Shown here piece after piece: positions 22,856 to 36,100 of a stretch of DNA of 64,000 nt. The position numbers and the translations under genes were made by a program. Numbering within the stretch: the first letter of the stretch is position 1; each line of letters starts with the position of its first letter. The stretch comes from Carya illinoinensis (Eukaryota; Streptophyta; Magnoliopsida; Fagales; Juglandaceae). The stretch lies in assembly GCF_018687715.1 (NCBI RefSeq), contig NC_056758.1, forward strand, positions 30,546,967 to 30,610,966, given 5' to 3'. The notes under the pieces are model-generated. The model saw nothing but the letters and a program-made list of their open reading frames with translations, was not told the DNA's origin and searched no databases.

Positions 22856-24869
22856 TGCTGTGTCTCATGTAGTGTATGCATCACAATTGCTGTGACCCAT
22901 ACATAAGTAATCAAGATGAAATATGACTGGAATACGAAAGGACTGAAGCTCTGACGTAACATAACATGACTTGAACATAACTTGAAATACATGACCAACT
23001 TGAGATAGAAATATCTCGTAACATGGCATAACATATAATAGACAACATATTTAACATGACATACTTGCAAAGTGAATATTACATGACTTGACATACATGT
23101 AATAGATGGCATACTTAGCATGACGTACTTGTAAGGTACAGTAATACATGACAGAATATATTATGTAACAAATAAAAATTGATGACAGAATAAATTCTGT
23201 ATAATAGACAATTACGTGATAACTTGGCATGGCATAACATATATGATAACACACATACATATACTGTAGTTCATTTACTTAGCACACATACACAGTAGAC
23301 TACTAGTAAGTTAAAAGATAACTTACCTCGATTTCTGCGTTTCTTATAAAACTTCAAGTGCGACCACGAGGAACTGTAATTAGTGATTTTAAAAGTTAGA
23401 ACTAAATTACTAATAATTTGAAATATGGAAAATACTAACTTAAAGAGTAAAATTTTCATTTTACTCTCTACATGTGGGAAAATGACCGTTTTACCCATAA
23501 CTTAAGGATTTTGCATACTAACTCCAAAAGTTTTCAAAATTTACATTCCTCATGTAAATTTTATCCTAAACTTAAATATCAACTCAGAAAAATTTAAAAC
23601 AAAACACAACTTTGAAGAACACACTATGGCCGAAACATCCATAAGTCATTTCCCTTGATTTTTGTTGCAATTCCTTCTAACTTCAAAACTCATGCTTAAA
23701 CCAAAATTTTGCAACAAATATCTTCCAATCCTAAGTTCAAAACCATACTTAAAACATCCATTTAGAAAAAGCTAATAATTAACACCAATTTTTTTTTTTT
23801 TGTAAAAAGATCCAAGCACTTGAATCACAAGTTTTGACCTTAAATCAAAACATTTTCAAGAATTTCAAAAATCAAATCTTACTTCTAACATATTCATAAT
23901 ATCATCCTAACATCAACCATGCTTTAAATCATCAAACTAAAGTCACCAAAATCACAAAATAACATTTGGAGTTTTTTGGTTTTACACTTAGTCCAAAAAC
24001 AGAAACTTTTTCCTCAACTAGTTTTGATAAATCTCTTGATCTATGACTTATAAATATATGATCTTTAAACCAAACCATCACATGGTTTAAAAAGATGTCC
24101 TAAAACATATATAAGCTTCTAATTCAAGATCACATGGTTAGAAATTAACCAAAACATAAATTTAGCCAAGAATATCCACACTTTGGCTTATTTGAATATC
24201 TCTTTGCATAAAATTTCATATATTTGAAACTAACACCAAATATCTTCAAAATAATAATATAAAATGTATATAAGATGTTTAGGATCCTCCAATAAAATTA
24301 TCAAAGTCATTGGAATAGGTTTAGACCACCAAAGAGTTAAACTTTCTCAAAATAGAAACTGTTTTTCTTCTTCCAGTTTCTAAGTTTCTAAATTTAAGAA
24401 AATCTTTCATCAAAACCTTTAATCATGCAAAAATCCTCAACCAGTAGTCACATATACATGTTAACAATACTCCATAAAAATTTCGGACCAATATCTATCC
24501 ATTAGCTTGGTCAAAAACTTCAAACTATAACATATTCTCCAGTTTATCTCCCAGAATGACCTTTTTATAGTTTACACAATATTTGACTAACCAAATGATT
24601 TTCAAATGGGGAAAATAAGATATCCATGTAAACTACACTAAAAAAGGAACAACTTATATGAAAGAGACTTTATGATAAAACACTTACAAAAATTTCGAAA
24701 TGGGTGTGCAAAAGACCTCCTAAAAGCTGTCCGAGAGAGAGTGTTTGATATTCTTTCAATGGAAAGTGTAAATGAAGATAATTTCGTTGGGAGAGGTGGC
24801 TGAAGATACTTATGGATGAGATATGGAAGAGATGAGGCTGGAGTTGAGAGTTGAGTGTAGTTTTCTCCT

Positions 24870-25050
24870 ACCCAAAATATCTATAAAAGATTATCTCATA
24901 ATATTCTATCCAATAGTATCTACAAAAAATCAACTTAAGATATTTTTATCTAATAATGTCTATAAAAATCAACTCAAAATATTTTTACCCAATAATATTC
25001 ATGAAAATTATATCAAAATATTTCTTTTTATCCAATAATATCTACAGTTT
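24870..25050. repeat. AT-rich minisatellite in D
   Basis: Four to five diverged copies of a unit of about 45-50 bp containing CAATAATATCTA and AAAATATTTTTA lie near the right end of the solo LTR. Confidence 0.6.
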
Positions 25051-25336
25051 TGAACAGACGTTTTGTCCGAAAATATAAAAAAATGTTATTGCGCCATAAG
25101 ACTTTAAATAACCCTCCGAGTCTAATGGCACAAACCATAATACATCTTGACACTTCTAACTATCTCTAATAATCAAAAACACACTTCTGATACCATAGTA
25201 AATAATAACACTAACTATGTAGTTAGACAAAAACCTATACGATTAATGGATTCGTGAAAACTTATGGGGTTTTCACGAGGTTCCTAAAGTTAATAGAAAT
25301 TTCACACTTGAATTTCTAGCGGGCTGTTACACACAT

Positions 25337-28300
25337 CATTGCGTACATCAGACTACCCACAGCATTAGCATAAGGAACACGGGCCATCTTTTCCTTTTCT
25401 ATTTGAGTCTTAGGACATAACTCTTTAGATAAGTTCTCGCTTTTTGCCACAGGGGTGTCAATGAGTTTACATTCATTCATTAGGAAACGCTCGAGGACTT
25501 TCTTTATGTAAGTCTGTTGGGACAAACACAAAAGTCTTTGAGCGATCTCTGTAGATCTTAACTCCCAGAATGTATTCTGCTTCACCCATATCCTTCATCT
25601 CAAAATTGAAGGATAACCACTCTTTTGTGGCGACTATCAACCCTTTATCATTTCCAGCTAGTAGTATGTCGTCAACATATATGACAACATAATGAAACTC
25701 TTCTTGGACCTTTTGACATAGACACAATGGTCCTCTGTGATCATCGTAAACCCATTTGAAAGAACGGCTCGATGGAATCTGAGGTACCATTGCCTAGATG
25801 ATTGTTTTAGGCCATATATTGATCGTTTGAGCTTGCACACTTTGCGCTCTTGACCTTTGACCACAAAACTCGTTGGTTGATCCATATAGATCTCCTCATC
25901 TAATTCTCTATTGAGAAATACTGTCTTAACATCCATTTGGTAGAGTTCAAAATCCATATTTGCTACTATAGCTAGAATTAGGTGAATTGAAGCAAACCTC
26001 ACCACTGGTGAAAAAGTTTCCTCGTAGTCTATACCCTCCTGCTGGGTATATCCTTTCGCCACTAAGCGAGCTTTGTACTTATCTATTGGTCCACCCGACT
26101 TGCGTTTGACTTTAAGAATCCATTTGTTCCCAATAGTCTTACGCCCTGTCAGTAGATCAACCAGATCCCAGACCTGGTTTGTCTTCATAGACTCAATTTC
26201 ATCATTAAGAGCTTTCATCCACTCATCTTTAGTAGAAGATGAGAGAGCCTCATGAATTGTCATAGGCTCATCATCATCATACGGAGCTACCATAAAAACT
26301 TCCCCTTCAATCTCAAAATGACGACGAGGAATACTTTCACGTGTGCTTCTACGCGGCTGAGATTGTTGTGATTGATTGACAAGCGATGTGCTCCCACTCG
26401 AATTTAAGTCCCTTTTATCATTTGTAGGAGCTTGAAGAATTTCTTCCTCATTCTCAACTAAATTCCTTGGAACACTTTCCTCTTGTTCCACAATCTCATG
26501 AAATTCTAAACTCTTACCAACCTCACCTCTACTTGGAAATTCATTTTCAATGAAGTCCACATCTCGTGATTGAATCTCAGTTACACTTCCATCAGTTTGT
26601 TCACCTATTAACACATACCCTTTAGAGTGTTCTGAGTACCTTATAAAGATACACTTCTTCCCTCTAGGGCCTAATTTCTCATGCTTATGAGAAAGATCAT
26701 GAACAAAACCCGTTGAACCCCATGGCCGCAAGTTACTCAAATTAGGTTTCTCGCCGGTCCATAGTTCATATGGTGTGGAAGTTACTGATTTGGAGGGCAC
26801 TTGGTTAAGAATGTAGGCAGCAGTCAAAAGTGCATCCCCCCAAAAAGAAATTGGTAGGTTTGCTTGCGCCATCATTGACCTAACTATCTCAAGCAGTGTT
26901 CGATTTCTCCTTTCTGCCACGCCATTTTGCTGTGACGTACTCGGCATCGTTAACTGTCTTTTGATTCCTTTTTCATCACAGAGCCTTTTAAATTGCTCAG
27001 AGAGATATTCTCGTCCTCGGTTAGTTCTTAAAGTTTTTAAACTCTTATCTAATTGATTCTCAACCATTCTTAGATATCGCCTAAAACATTCCAATGCTTC
27101 AGACTTATGGGAGATTAAGTAGACATGACCGTAACGTGAAAAATCATCTATAAAAGTGATAAAGTAGACACCTCCGTGTCTTGCCCTCACACTCATTGGA
27201 CCACAGATGTCTGAGTGGACTAATTGCAGTGGAAAAGATGCCCTAGTGGCTTTTCCAAACGGTTTTCTCTTAGTTTTTCCCATTAGACAATGTTCACACG
27301 TGGGCAAGATGACCTTAGCGAGATTGCCTATTAGGCTTTCTCTAACTAATCGAGTTATTCTATCTTGCCCTATATGGCCAAGCCTAACATGCCATGTGTA
27401 TGAATCCAAATTATCAATTGATGAAGAAAGAAAAGCAATAGATTCATTTATATTAGAATAAACCAAATCCAATATCATAAAACCGTCTTAAAGAAAAGGA
27501 TTGCCATAAAACACATGGCCCAAATGAAAGGAAACATAATTGTTTTCAAAAATAATCCGAAAACCAAGTTTTAATAGAGTAACAACTGAAAGTAAGTTTC
27601 GTCGGATCTTGGGAGCGTATAACACATTGTGGAGGAAAAGAGTGCGGCCACCCCGCAAGTCCAGCTTGTAGATACCAAGTCCCAGTACCTCCACGCTGGC
27701 TCCATTCTCCACTTTGATATCACGGCTCACAGTTGGAATCTGGCGATACTCGATAAATCCGACTCTATCTCGCGCTATGTGCTCGGTCACTCCTGAATCA
27801 ACAGTCCACAAAGGATAGGAGTCAGCAACCATCACATGACTAGTTACATAAGCAATGCGAGAAAAGTCAGAGTGTACCTTCTTCGGCTCAGTGCAGTCAC
27901 GAGCGAAGTGGCCAATCTTTCCGCAATTGAAGCACTCTAATTTTGACTTGTTTTTCCCACGCTTGCCCCTCTTGGTGCGCTGAGAAGTTCCTGACACTTT
28001 TTTAATATGTCCAGCAGCTACTTCATTCTTGGACTTCTTGCGCTTAGGCCTTGATGCCTTGCGCGGACCAGCATTAGCCACATAAGCCGTATGATTGGGC
28101 TTAGCAGCCTCTAGGCGCTCAGCCTCCAATTCCAAGTGACGCGAGACATCATCAAAGTCTTTGATATTCTCGTTATGCGTTAGGTTCTGGCTCATATTCT
28201 CCCAAGAATTTGGTAGTGATCTTATCACTGCCTGTACTTGCTGTTCATCTGTCAGGTTGTTTCCTGCCGATCTAAGTTTGCGGATCATAGTTGACATAGC

Positions 28301-28740
28301 CCTAAGATGCTGCTTCATCGTGTGGTCAGAGCGCATCTTATAAGAGTCAAACCTCATGGTTAATCCACGCAACCTAGTGGCTGAAGTTCCACAAAACTTC
28401 AACTTCAAAGCCTCTCACATGCTTTGGGCAGTGTCATAGACCTCAAACTCACACATTAGATCATTGTGCATGCTGCTTAACATAATTATGCGCGCGCACC
28501 GATTTTTCTTTGCCCATTGGGTATAGGCTTGTTGATCTATTTTGTGTTGTTCTGAGTTCCCTTCCCCGGACATAGTAAGGGTGTGAGATAAGGCCTCCAA
28601 GACCTCTTGCTCATCTAAAACATATTGGATCTTGCAATGCCATATGTCATAGTTTTCCTCATCTAATTTCTCCCCTTTGTTTAAGTCGACAACAATATTT
28701 TTGGATGCTATTTCACTACAATATGCAAAGAAGGGATATT
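25337..28740 (-). pseudogene. Copia B gag-pol, main fragment
   Basis: Read from right to left. The gag N-terminus is at about 28735-28418. A TGA at 28415-28417 falls where a Trp is expected (M-stop-EALKLKF). Gag then continues with zinc knuckle [14 protein letters not shown] and a protease with DSGVTEH. A TAA at 27485-27487 ends this block. Integrase ([30 protein letters not shown]) and reverse transcriptase ([24 protein letters not shown]) follow at 27478-25658. Two frameshifts near 25680 and 25530 break the YVDDILLAG region. The fragment ends at SLMYAMMC, where D inserted. No functional enzyme is expected. Confidence 0.92.
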
Positions 28741-30243
28741 ACTCACACACCTAAGAAATCTTCCGCGTCCTTTCAAATTAGAAAAAGAATAATTTAGACA
28801 TGTCGCAAGATCGAAAAATCGCTAGGCTTCATAATCATCTCTTGCACCACAACATCCAATTATTAGATTTCTAACTCAATTCCCGCGCAAATTTTTTTTT
28901 AAAAAAAGGGAGAATTTATCATCATAAATCTCAACCATACTTCCACTATCTTAAGTAGTCATCTAGGCCTAGTCACATCTAAAGACATAACCTACTAAAA
29001 CTGCAGTAACCTTTTGGGCCAGTCTACAAGGACAGCTACCCAGACCATGGCAACCTGTTGGGCCAATCTACAAAGACAGCTAGACTACAGCAACCTGTTG
29101 GGCCAGTCTACAAAGATGGTTCATATGAGACCATTACAGTCTATTTTTCTTGTTCCATCAGTGCATTTACAGTTCTTACTGGGGCCACTGTAGTCTTTTT
29201 GGCTATACAGTGCATTTACAGTTCTTACTGGGGTCACCATGGTCTTTTGGCTATACAGTGCATTTACAGTTCTTACTGGAGTCACTGCAATTCTTTCAGC
29301 CTATCATTCACACTGACAATTCTAACTAAGACTACTTAGTGAGATTTTTCTATTTTATCACTAAAAGAAATAAAGACTAATGTCTAAACATTCAAGTTTA
29401 ACATTCATAGATGATAAAATAATCACATTTCCACATGTTCAATACACACATACATGTTATCACATTTAATTTCAAGATAAAATATCACATGTAATATAAC
29501 ATTATGGAAAAAACAATAGCATGAATATAACCAAATATTCACATGTTATCATATTTAATCTAAAATATTAAACAAAAGATCACATGCAATATATCTAAGC
29601 ATATATTAATTTATTTATTTTATTTATTTTTTATTATTATAACCAATGGGCCGAATGGCCCAGCCCAACTCCAAATTGGGCTGAAAAAAACCCTTTCAAA
29701 ACAAATTGGACCGAAAAAGCCCAAGCCCATTGAAAAAAAAAACAAACGAATGCTTCATCTTCTTCCTCCAGCGGTTACTGTTCACATGAACAGTAACTGA
29801 AAAACACAGATCGATCCAGCCACCTTTTTGAGGGCTTACCAGCGTTGTTTTTCGTCGGAAACAACCTCCGGAGGAGGCTGGGTGCTGCTGCAGCACCTCA
29901 CTGGTGCTGGCAGCACCACGGTGGTGCTGGCAGCACCCCTCTAGTGCGCGCAGCACCGAGGTGGTGCTTGCAGCACCACTGGGTGCCTCCACGGTGCACG
30001 GTGGGCTCCATGGGTCCTTGCGGCACCGTGGTGCGCGCTGCACCACCATGCTCAGGTGGTGCGCGCTGCACCACCGTGTATGGGTGGTTAGCACTGCACC
30101 ATTGCAACAGCTCCAGCCAAAAAAAAAAAAAAAAATTTGTTTTGTTAAAAGAAATGCAACACCACATGTACGCAAATCACATAAAAAAAACAATCACAAT
30201 TTACATGCATATGCCAAAAAGAAACTGGAAGCAATTTAAAAAA
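28741..30243 (-). other. Leader region of Copia B with repeats
   Basis: About 1.5 kb between gag and the primer site has no convincing frame. It holds a triplicated unit at about 29000-29110 (TTGGGCCAGTCTACAAAG) and another at about 29158-29300 (CAGTGCATTTACAGTTCTTA, three copies). A GC-rich inverted-repeat array is at 29880-30090 and an A-run at 30119-30135. Repeat-rich leaders are known in plant retroelements; the role here is unknown. Confidence 0.65.
29880..30090. repeat. GGTGCTG/CAGCACC inverted-repeat array
   Basis: About 200 bp of GC-rich DNA in an AT-rich setting, built from alternating GGTGCTG and CAGCACC blocks spaced about 10-20 bases apart. It could form many alternative hairpins. 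It lies in the leader of B, close to the primer site. Confidence 0.85.
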
Positions 30244-30255
30244 GCTCTAATACCA
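30244..30255 (-). other. Primer-binding site of Copia B
   Basis: On the minus strand, TGGTATTAGAGC matches the initiator tRNA-Met site at 11 of 12 positions. It lies one base inside the 5' LTR. Confidence 0.88.
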
Positions 30256-30256
30256 A

Positions 30257-30666
30257 TGTAAGACAGCACAGCGGAAAGTACCTCAGACTTAGCTTGAAGA
30301 AATGCTCCACAAGTTTCTCCAGCGCGACAAAAAGACAAGCATTTTCTCTTAATGGTAAAGTGTACTACGTAGTTATAAAACTAGAGTAACACTTAACAAA
30401 TCTATAGTCTATAAACTATTTCAAAAAAGAACAAATGAGAGAAAGATTTTTACTATTGTGATTGCTGCACCAGAATCAAAAGGAGAGGGGCTATATATAG
30501 CCCCCTACACGACTGGCCTTTAAAGGTCAGTCTTCAATACGCTGTAAACGCATGGCTTAAAGCCATGCGTTTACCAGCTATGTAACGCATGGCTTTAACC
30601 CATGCGTTATAACGCATGCAATCATAAAGAGGGGTCTGCCCGTGTGGGCGCCCCCTCCATTTAACA
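30257..30666 (-). repeat. 5' LTR of Copia B
   Basis: A 410-bp LTR that pairs with 14554-14963. The palindromic TATA box is at 30487-30504. The duplication CTAAG follows at 30667-30671. Confidence 0.93.
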
Positions 30667-30671
30667 CTAAG

Positions 30672-33117
30672 ATTCAGATAAAACAAAACTCTACACTTAA
30701 TAACAGAGAATGGAGAATAAAAACGTAAAGACATTTGTGACATTAAATATCCTAAGGTAATTAAAGTTTTTAAGTAAATGACATAACAAAACATGAAGTT
30801 TAGCTTCTGCAAGTAATGCAACGAACAAAAAAGTTCGCTCATGCGAGAAAAAAAAAAAAGAAACCTTTCCACGAAGAAATCTTTCTTCCTAGAATGAAAA
30901 GAAACAAAAACCCATTAGCATCAAAATAGGGCCTGAAAAAGAAGTAAAAAAAGGTAATAATAAAGAAATAAATAGCTTTGTTTTCATTCTGATATTTCTC
31001 TGATTAAGAAAGGGAATGCTATATTGGTTGGTAGGTTTCCTCGATTGCTTGAATTCTCAGGGTTCACGCATATCTTAGTCTGAACCACGGCATCAATAGG
31101 CGATTGGTCCACGGGCAAGTGTCACCACCCAACACCCAAAAATATTTGATGTCACGTACCATGATTGCAGGATCCATTCAACGCCAAGCCAGCCCTGCAG
31201 ATTTTAAGCAATAGCAAAGAGTCATGACATATGATATCAATGAACTAACAATTAATAATAGCTTATTATAAAAAAATAAAAATTTTATATAGTTATTTTT
31301 ACATATTTTTTTGTACACTTTATTGATGTGATTGGTTATGTATTAAAAAAATTAATGCAGCCAATCATATCAGTAGAGTGCACAAAGAGTACACAAAAAT
31401 AATTATATGTAAAATTATTCATAAGAAAAAAATAGATTCAATTCTAAAACTTTGACAGTAGGAGTGAGAACAAACACGATCGATGTTCACCGGATTGCAA
31501 CCGTCAAAATCCAAACATTGAACCTATGGTAGAAACCAAGCCGAAACTAATCACCGTAAATAAGTTTTGGATTGGCGGTGAGTTGGGCCAGAATTTCGAT
31601 TTGTGTTCAACCCACTTGGGCTCATTAGGTCAATTATAGCCCAGTTTGGACTATATAGAAAGAACTAAAGGTTTAGCTCTTTGTAGCCTGTGAGCATCTT
31701 CATTGACTTGATCAAATAAGAAGAATGGCCAAAATTTGGATAATTTATGCCAAAAAAACCCTACATTTGGTTGGACATATCTAAAATAATTTAAATTTCA
31801 ACTATAGTATTTGACCAAAGATAAAAAACCATTATTGGTTCATCAAACATTAAAATACTAGTTTTTCACTCGAAACAAAAATACCATTTGGTTAGTAATT
31901 ACGAAATTTAGATGAGTTTAATCAAATATTTTGTTATTAGCATTAAATGACATTTGAAAATATAATTTCTTTAATATTAATTTAATTAGAATATAATTAT
32001 TATTAACATTTAATTGGTAGAACTACAAAATGTGATAAAAATAAATTAAAAAAATTATTAAATTAATAATATTTTATTATTATATAAAGAATGAATAGAT
32101 AATCCAATGTAGTGGATTGAATTTAAATAGAATAGGTAAATGCAAAAAAGTATGATATTGGCTAAATTTTAAAGATGCATTTGGTTAAGCCAATGAGAAT
32201 GCTCACAAACACCATCTAACCCATATTCCAAAACACAATTTTTGGGAGACCAGGAAAACAAAGGTCTAAATGCACATCTCAATAGTAGTAGCAAAACATC
32301 ACCAGTCAACCAACGCTTAATCCTCTCCAGCCCTTTTTCTCCGTTTACCAAGCCCTGACCCTAACCCTAACCAATAAACAAAACCAAAGAGATTTAGGAC
32401 GAGTACCGAGGGTTGTAAATTCGAATTTTTAGGTAATAATGTGTTGGTCTGGTCAGTTTAAACAACTCGAAGCATGGGCCTAATTTAGTGATATGTTCCC
32501 CAAATTCCATCTGAATACATTTTCCCTTTTTACCAACAAAAATCCTCCAGCTCAGGAAAATAAAAACACCTGCAAATCATAAGAAACTGACAGATGTAAA
32601 CCAATTTCCAACCAGATGGTTTTCGGGTATCTTCATCCTATCCAGTAAAACCTACCTAAATGTGCTAATTTCTGACAGAAACTGACTCAAGGTAAGTGAC
32701 CAACTGCAGCAATCAGCTACACTGTCCTGACTACAACCAGAAATTGTTTCTACTTGTGTTTTACAGCACATTGTAGTAATTAAACTAACATACCGCTTTT
32801 GCATTACCCTAGAAAACACAACAACAAGGTCCTCTTCATTAAAATTAGTGGCAATACTAAGTGTTCGACAATCATCTTATCACATGTTACTCATGTCCAT
32901 ATAGTCTATTTTTTAAGGCATCCCATGCTCCAGTTCCAGCAATAGATCGAACAATAATGTACACAAAAGCAATTTGGCCCAACATACAACCAAAACTACG
33001 AGTGAAGACCACACATCCGAACCATTAGGTAAGTATCCTATGCGCAAGGGCATGTTAATACAGTCACCTGCTGAATGTGTAGCACAATAGTAGTTAAGAT
33101 GTTAAGGGTGCATACCT
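30672..33117. other. Intergenic, no gene seen
   Basis: AT-rich DNA without a supportable coding region. A foldback repeat lies at about 31262-31440. The last few hundred bases before 33118 probably hold the 3' untranslated region of the importin gene; I cannot place its poly(A) site. Confidence 0.5.
31262..31440. repeat. Foldback MITE (family 3)
   Basis: About 180 bp with long imperfect inverted arms: TACACTTTATTGATGTGATTGG faces CCAATCATATCAGTAGAGTG, and outer parts such as TTTTACATAT/ATATGTAAAA also pair. The copy at about 37970-38112 shares the same arms. Confidence 0.7.
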
Positions 33118-36100
33118 TCAAGAGAAGTTAAATCCGCCAGAAGGAACAGAAAGTTCATTCACTCCAAACCCGAAGCCAGATTGGGCAGCATCACCTGGGG
33201 GCAAAGGCTCATCTTCGTCCCCAGTCCAATATGTCTCAAGAATCTTTACTGCCTTCTCATATATTTCATTATTGTCATGAGTCTGCAGGTTTTCAATCTT
33301 ATCTAACCCATCAGCGTCATCAATCAATTGAGCATAAAAGTTTCCGTCTGTGTTGTTCACATTATTCTCTGCTTCCCCAACCTTTAGAATGTTCTCAAGT
33401 GCTTCCAAGCAAACTGTGACAATCCTTGGGTCTGGACAAATCAGGAGATCACACAATGGCTTAATGCACCCCTGGCTCACGAAGTACCTACCAGATATAA
33501 ATAGAATCAAACGCTCAAATCTCATACAACCATTTAAACGGAACAAAAAAGGATGGCAGGGTAATAAATAATACTTGATTTGATCATGGGTGCCACCAGA
33601 TGTAGCATTTGAAAGTGCCCAAGCAGCTTCTTTCTTGATCTCAAACTCTGCATTCTGAAGTAGTTGGAGTAGGGGGCCAATGATACCAGCCTCGATTACA
33701 GCCTGCAAGTAGTTTAAAACCTTGCCTCAAAACCAAATTTGCAAGTTGCAACAGACTAAAAAGAAAAATTGTCACCGCCGTAATATTAAGATTATTATCA
33801 AATCCTTCTTTTGAATCCTTATGCCTATATTCATAATAAAACTATCAATTGATTATCAAACAAAATAAGGATATCAACAATAACAAGACAACACTCTAAT
33901 TAGTTTATGCATTTGTCACAGATGAATTTACTTGCTCACCTGTATCTGATTTATGTTTCCAGCTGTGATGTTTGAGATGGTCCAGCAAGCTTCCTTCTTG
34001 ATGCTCTTCTTATAATTTTGCGTCAACAGGTTCAGAAGGCGAGGAAGAGCTTGATGATTTATTATACACTGAAGGAAAAGGTTGATTTATTTAATACCTG
34101 CTCAGGATGCAATGAATGGCATTTCCAAAATCCCAAAGACACCATATTTCCTATAATGAATAACGCCCCAACTGATTATTCATGCTGATATAATTACATT
34201 CCCAACAAAAACGATGGCTATACAACACCTCTTTCACTAGTCCCAAATAATTGTAGCTGTAACAATCTTTCTCCCAATGGTAAGTCAAAGCAATTGTGAG
34301 TTCAAGATCCCTAGGGTGTACATGTAAATTACCACTAAAAAGAAGTGAGAGATCCAATTAACACAAAAGTGATGTGCTGAGTATATGCTCCCACCTTGGG
34401 AAAGATAGGGGGGAGAATGTGCCGAGCATATTTCTCTATAGAAGGAAACACAGACAGCTATAAACAACAGTTTTAAAGAACATGTCCAGCAATTCCGATG
34501 ATATCTTATAACCCAAGATAAAATATACTATTATGTATAAGTTTGACTCGTTTTAATATTTTCACAAAAGACAGTAAAACATCAGAGTGTTTTACAGATC
34601 TATTGGCTTGCAACAATACGCAGATTGATATAACGTTAATGCAACTAGTTACCTCATTTACTAGTGATGGATCTCATCCAATTATAAATCAAGAGCACAG
34701 AATAATCAAATAAGATTTGAAAGAGAGATGATTAAAGAAAAGGATGGAAAATTTTAGTAGCGCATACCTGAGTTTGCATATCATCTCCAGTGACAATATT
34801 TCCAACTGTGCGAAGGGCAGGAATGAGGACCGTTGGAGAGGGATGACTAAAAAAAGAGGATTTTCAAAGCATTACAAATCTATAAAAAAAATAAATAAAA
34901 GAGGATTCCAACTCCAAAAAATAAAAATTAATTCAAATAGTCAAATAAAGTCCAACACTCACAGTAGTAGTTCAATGAGTCGGGGGCAGACACCTGCGTC
35001 AATAACTGCTTGGATTTTATCATTGGTACCATCTGAAAGATACGACAGTGCCCAGCACGCATCAGTGAGGACTTCTTCATCATTTGAATGTATAAGACGT
35101 TCTAGAGCTGGGATAGCAGGCTTTGTCTGCACATTGAGATTCAAAAGCACATCAAGACCAAATATCCTGACAAATAAAAGAAGGAAAAAAAAAAAAAAAA
35201 AAAAAAAGATGCATACACACTAATGGCTCAGCTTAAGTGAACAACCTGGTCAAATGAAGGAGGTGGCTTGCCCCGACAGAAGTTTGATAACGTCCACGTC
35301 GCATTTCTCAACATAGAAAGTTTTGCAAGATCATTAAACTGTGCCAACAAGGGCATTAAGACGCCATGACTAAGGACAAGATCACGGCATTTAGGTGAGT
35401 CACCAGCCACATTTCCTAACGCCCAAACAGCCTACAACCCAAAGGGGAATTATCAGCCACCAAATGATATCTAATTCGGACATAAGGAGTTAGCATAGAA
35501 AAGCTTTTTAAAAATCAAAACCAAAATAAAGTAAAACAAATACAAACATAATGCCCATTTGAAATATACACCTGTTCGCGAACATCATCACTCGGGGATC
35601 CTAGAAGTTTGATGAATATTGGGATGGCTCCATGATCAATTACAACCCTGGTGTTTTCTGAAGTACCGGAAGCAATGTTTGTGAGGGCCCAAGCTGCCTC
35701 AAACTATAGAATACAAAGGACCATCGAAGAAGAAAATTAACAAATTTGAAATGACATATTTATCAGAAATGACCTTACTGCTAAAACAAATAACATGAAT
35801 GCTACATAATAAACCTGAAGCTGTGAGAACTCATCTCTCCCAAGGAACTCAACAAAGCGGGGAACAACACCAGATTGAATAACTTCGTTAATTGGTGGAC
35901 TGCGTTCTGATGAAATATTCAAAGTAAGAGACGCAACCAACTAATAAACATCCGAACCACATAACTGGAGGGGCAATTGCAACATAAAATTTTTTACCAA
36001 TTGACAGCAGCTTTCGAAAATGAGTGGTTGCCTCAAGCTGCAAGTTCTTGTCCTCTGACCAAACGCCAGTAACCATTGCTTGTAGAGTTTCTAACTGCTT

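Larger units (their letters stand above)
21749..25331. mobile_element. Large solo LTR D, probably Gypsy (Tekay/Del-like)
   Basis: A 3583-bp insertion begins TGTGACGCCCCC and ends GGGCTGTTACA. The duplication CACAT flanks it at 21744-21748 and 25332-25336. It splits the reverse-transcriptase frame of B between Cys and Thr. There is no gag or pol inside and no second terminal repeat. The termini resemble the TGTAACACCC...GGGTGTTACA ends of long Tekay/Del Gypsy LTRs, so I read it as a solo LTR; the family assignment is inference. Inside are minisatellites and a long AT-rich tract. Confidence 0.75.
14554..30666 (-). mobile_element. Copia LTR retrotransposon B (host of nested insertions)
   Basis: Two 410-bp LTRs (14554-14963, 30257-30666) begin TG and end CA. 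The duplication CTAAG flanks them at 14549-14553 and 30667-30671. A tRNA-Met type primer site (TGGTATTAGAGC on the minus strand, 30255-30244) sets the orientation. I count about 23 LTR differences in 410 bp, so it is moderately old. Two later insertions interrupt it: Tork element C at 15031-20109, and the 3.58-kb sequence D at 21749-25331, which splits the reverse transcriptase. Without them the element would be about 7.4 kb, with an unusually long leader (about 1.5 kb) and 3' untranslated part (about 1.1 kb). Confidence 0.93.

Noticed and set aside
22330..22905. Regular direct repeats that superficially look like a CRISPR array
   Set aside because: Units alternate with no unique spacers, there are no cas genes and the host is a plant; it is a minisatellite inside an LTR.
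29845..30261. Long frames on both strands through the GC-rich array
   Set aside because: They are produced by the repeating GGTGCTG/CAGCACC text in a retroelement leader; no protein character.
32350..32375. CCCTAA-like repeats (ACCCTAACCCTAACC) suggesting an interstitial telomere
   Set aside because: Only two to three units; too short to be a telomeric tract.
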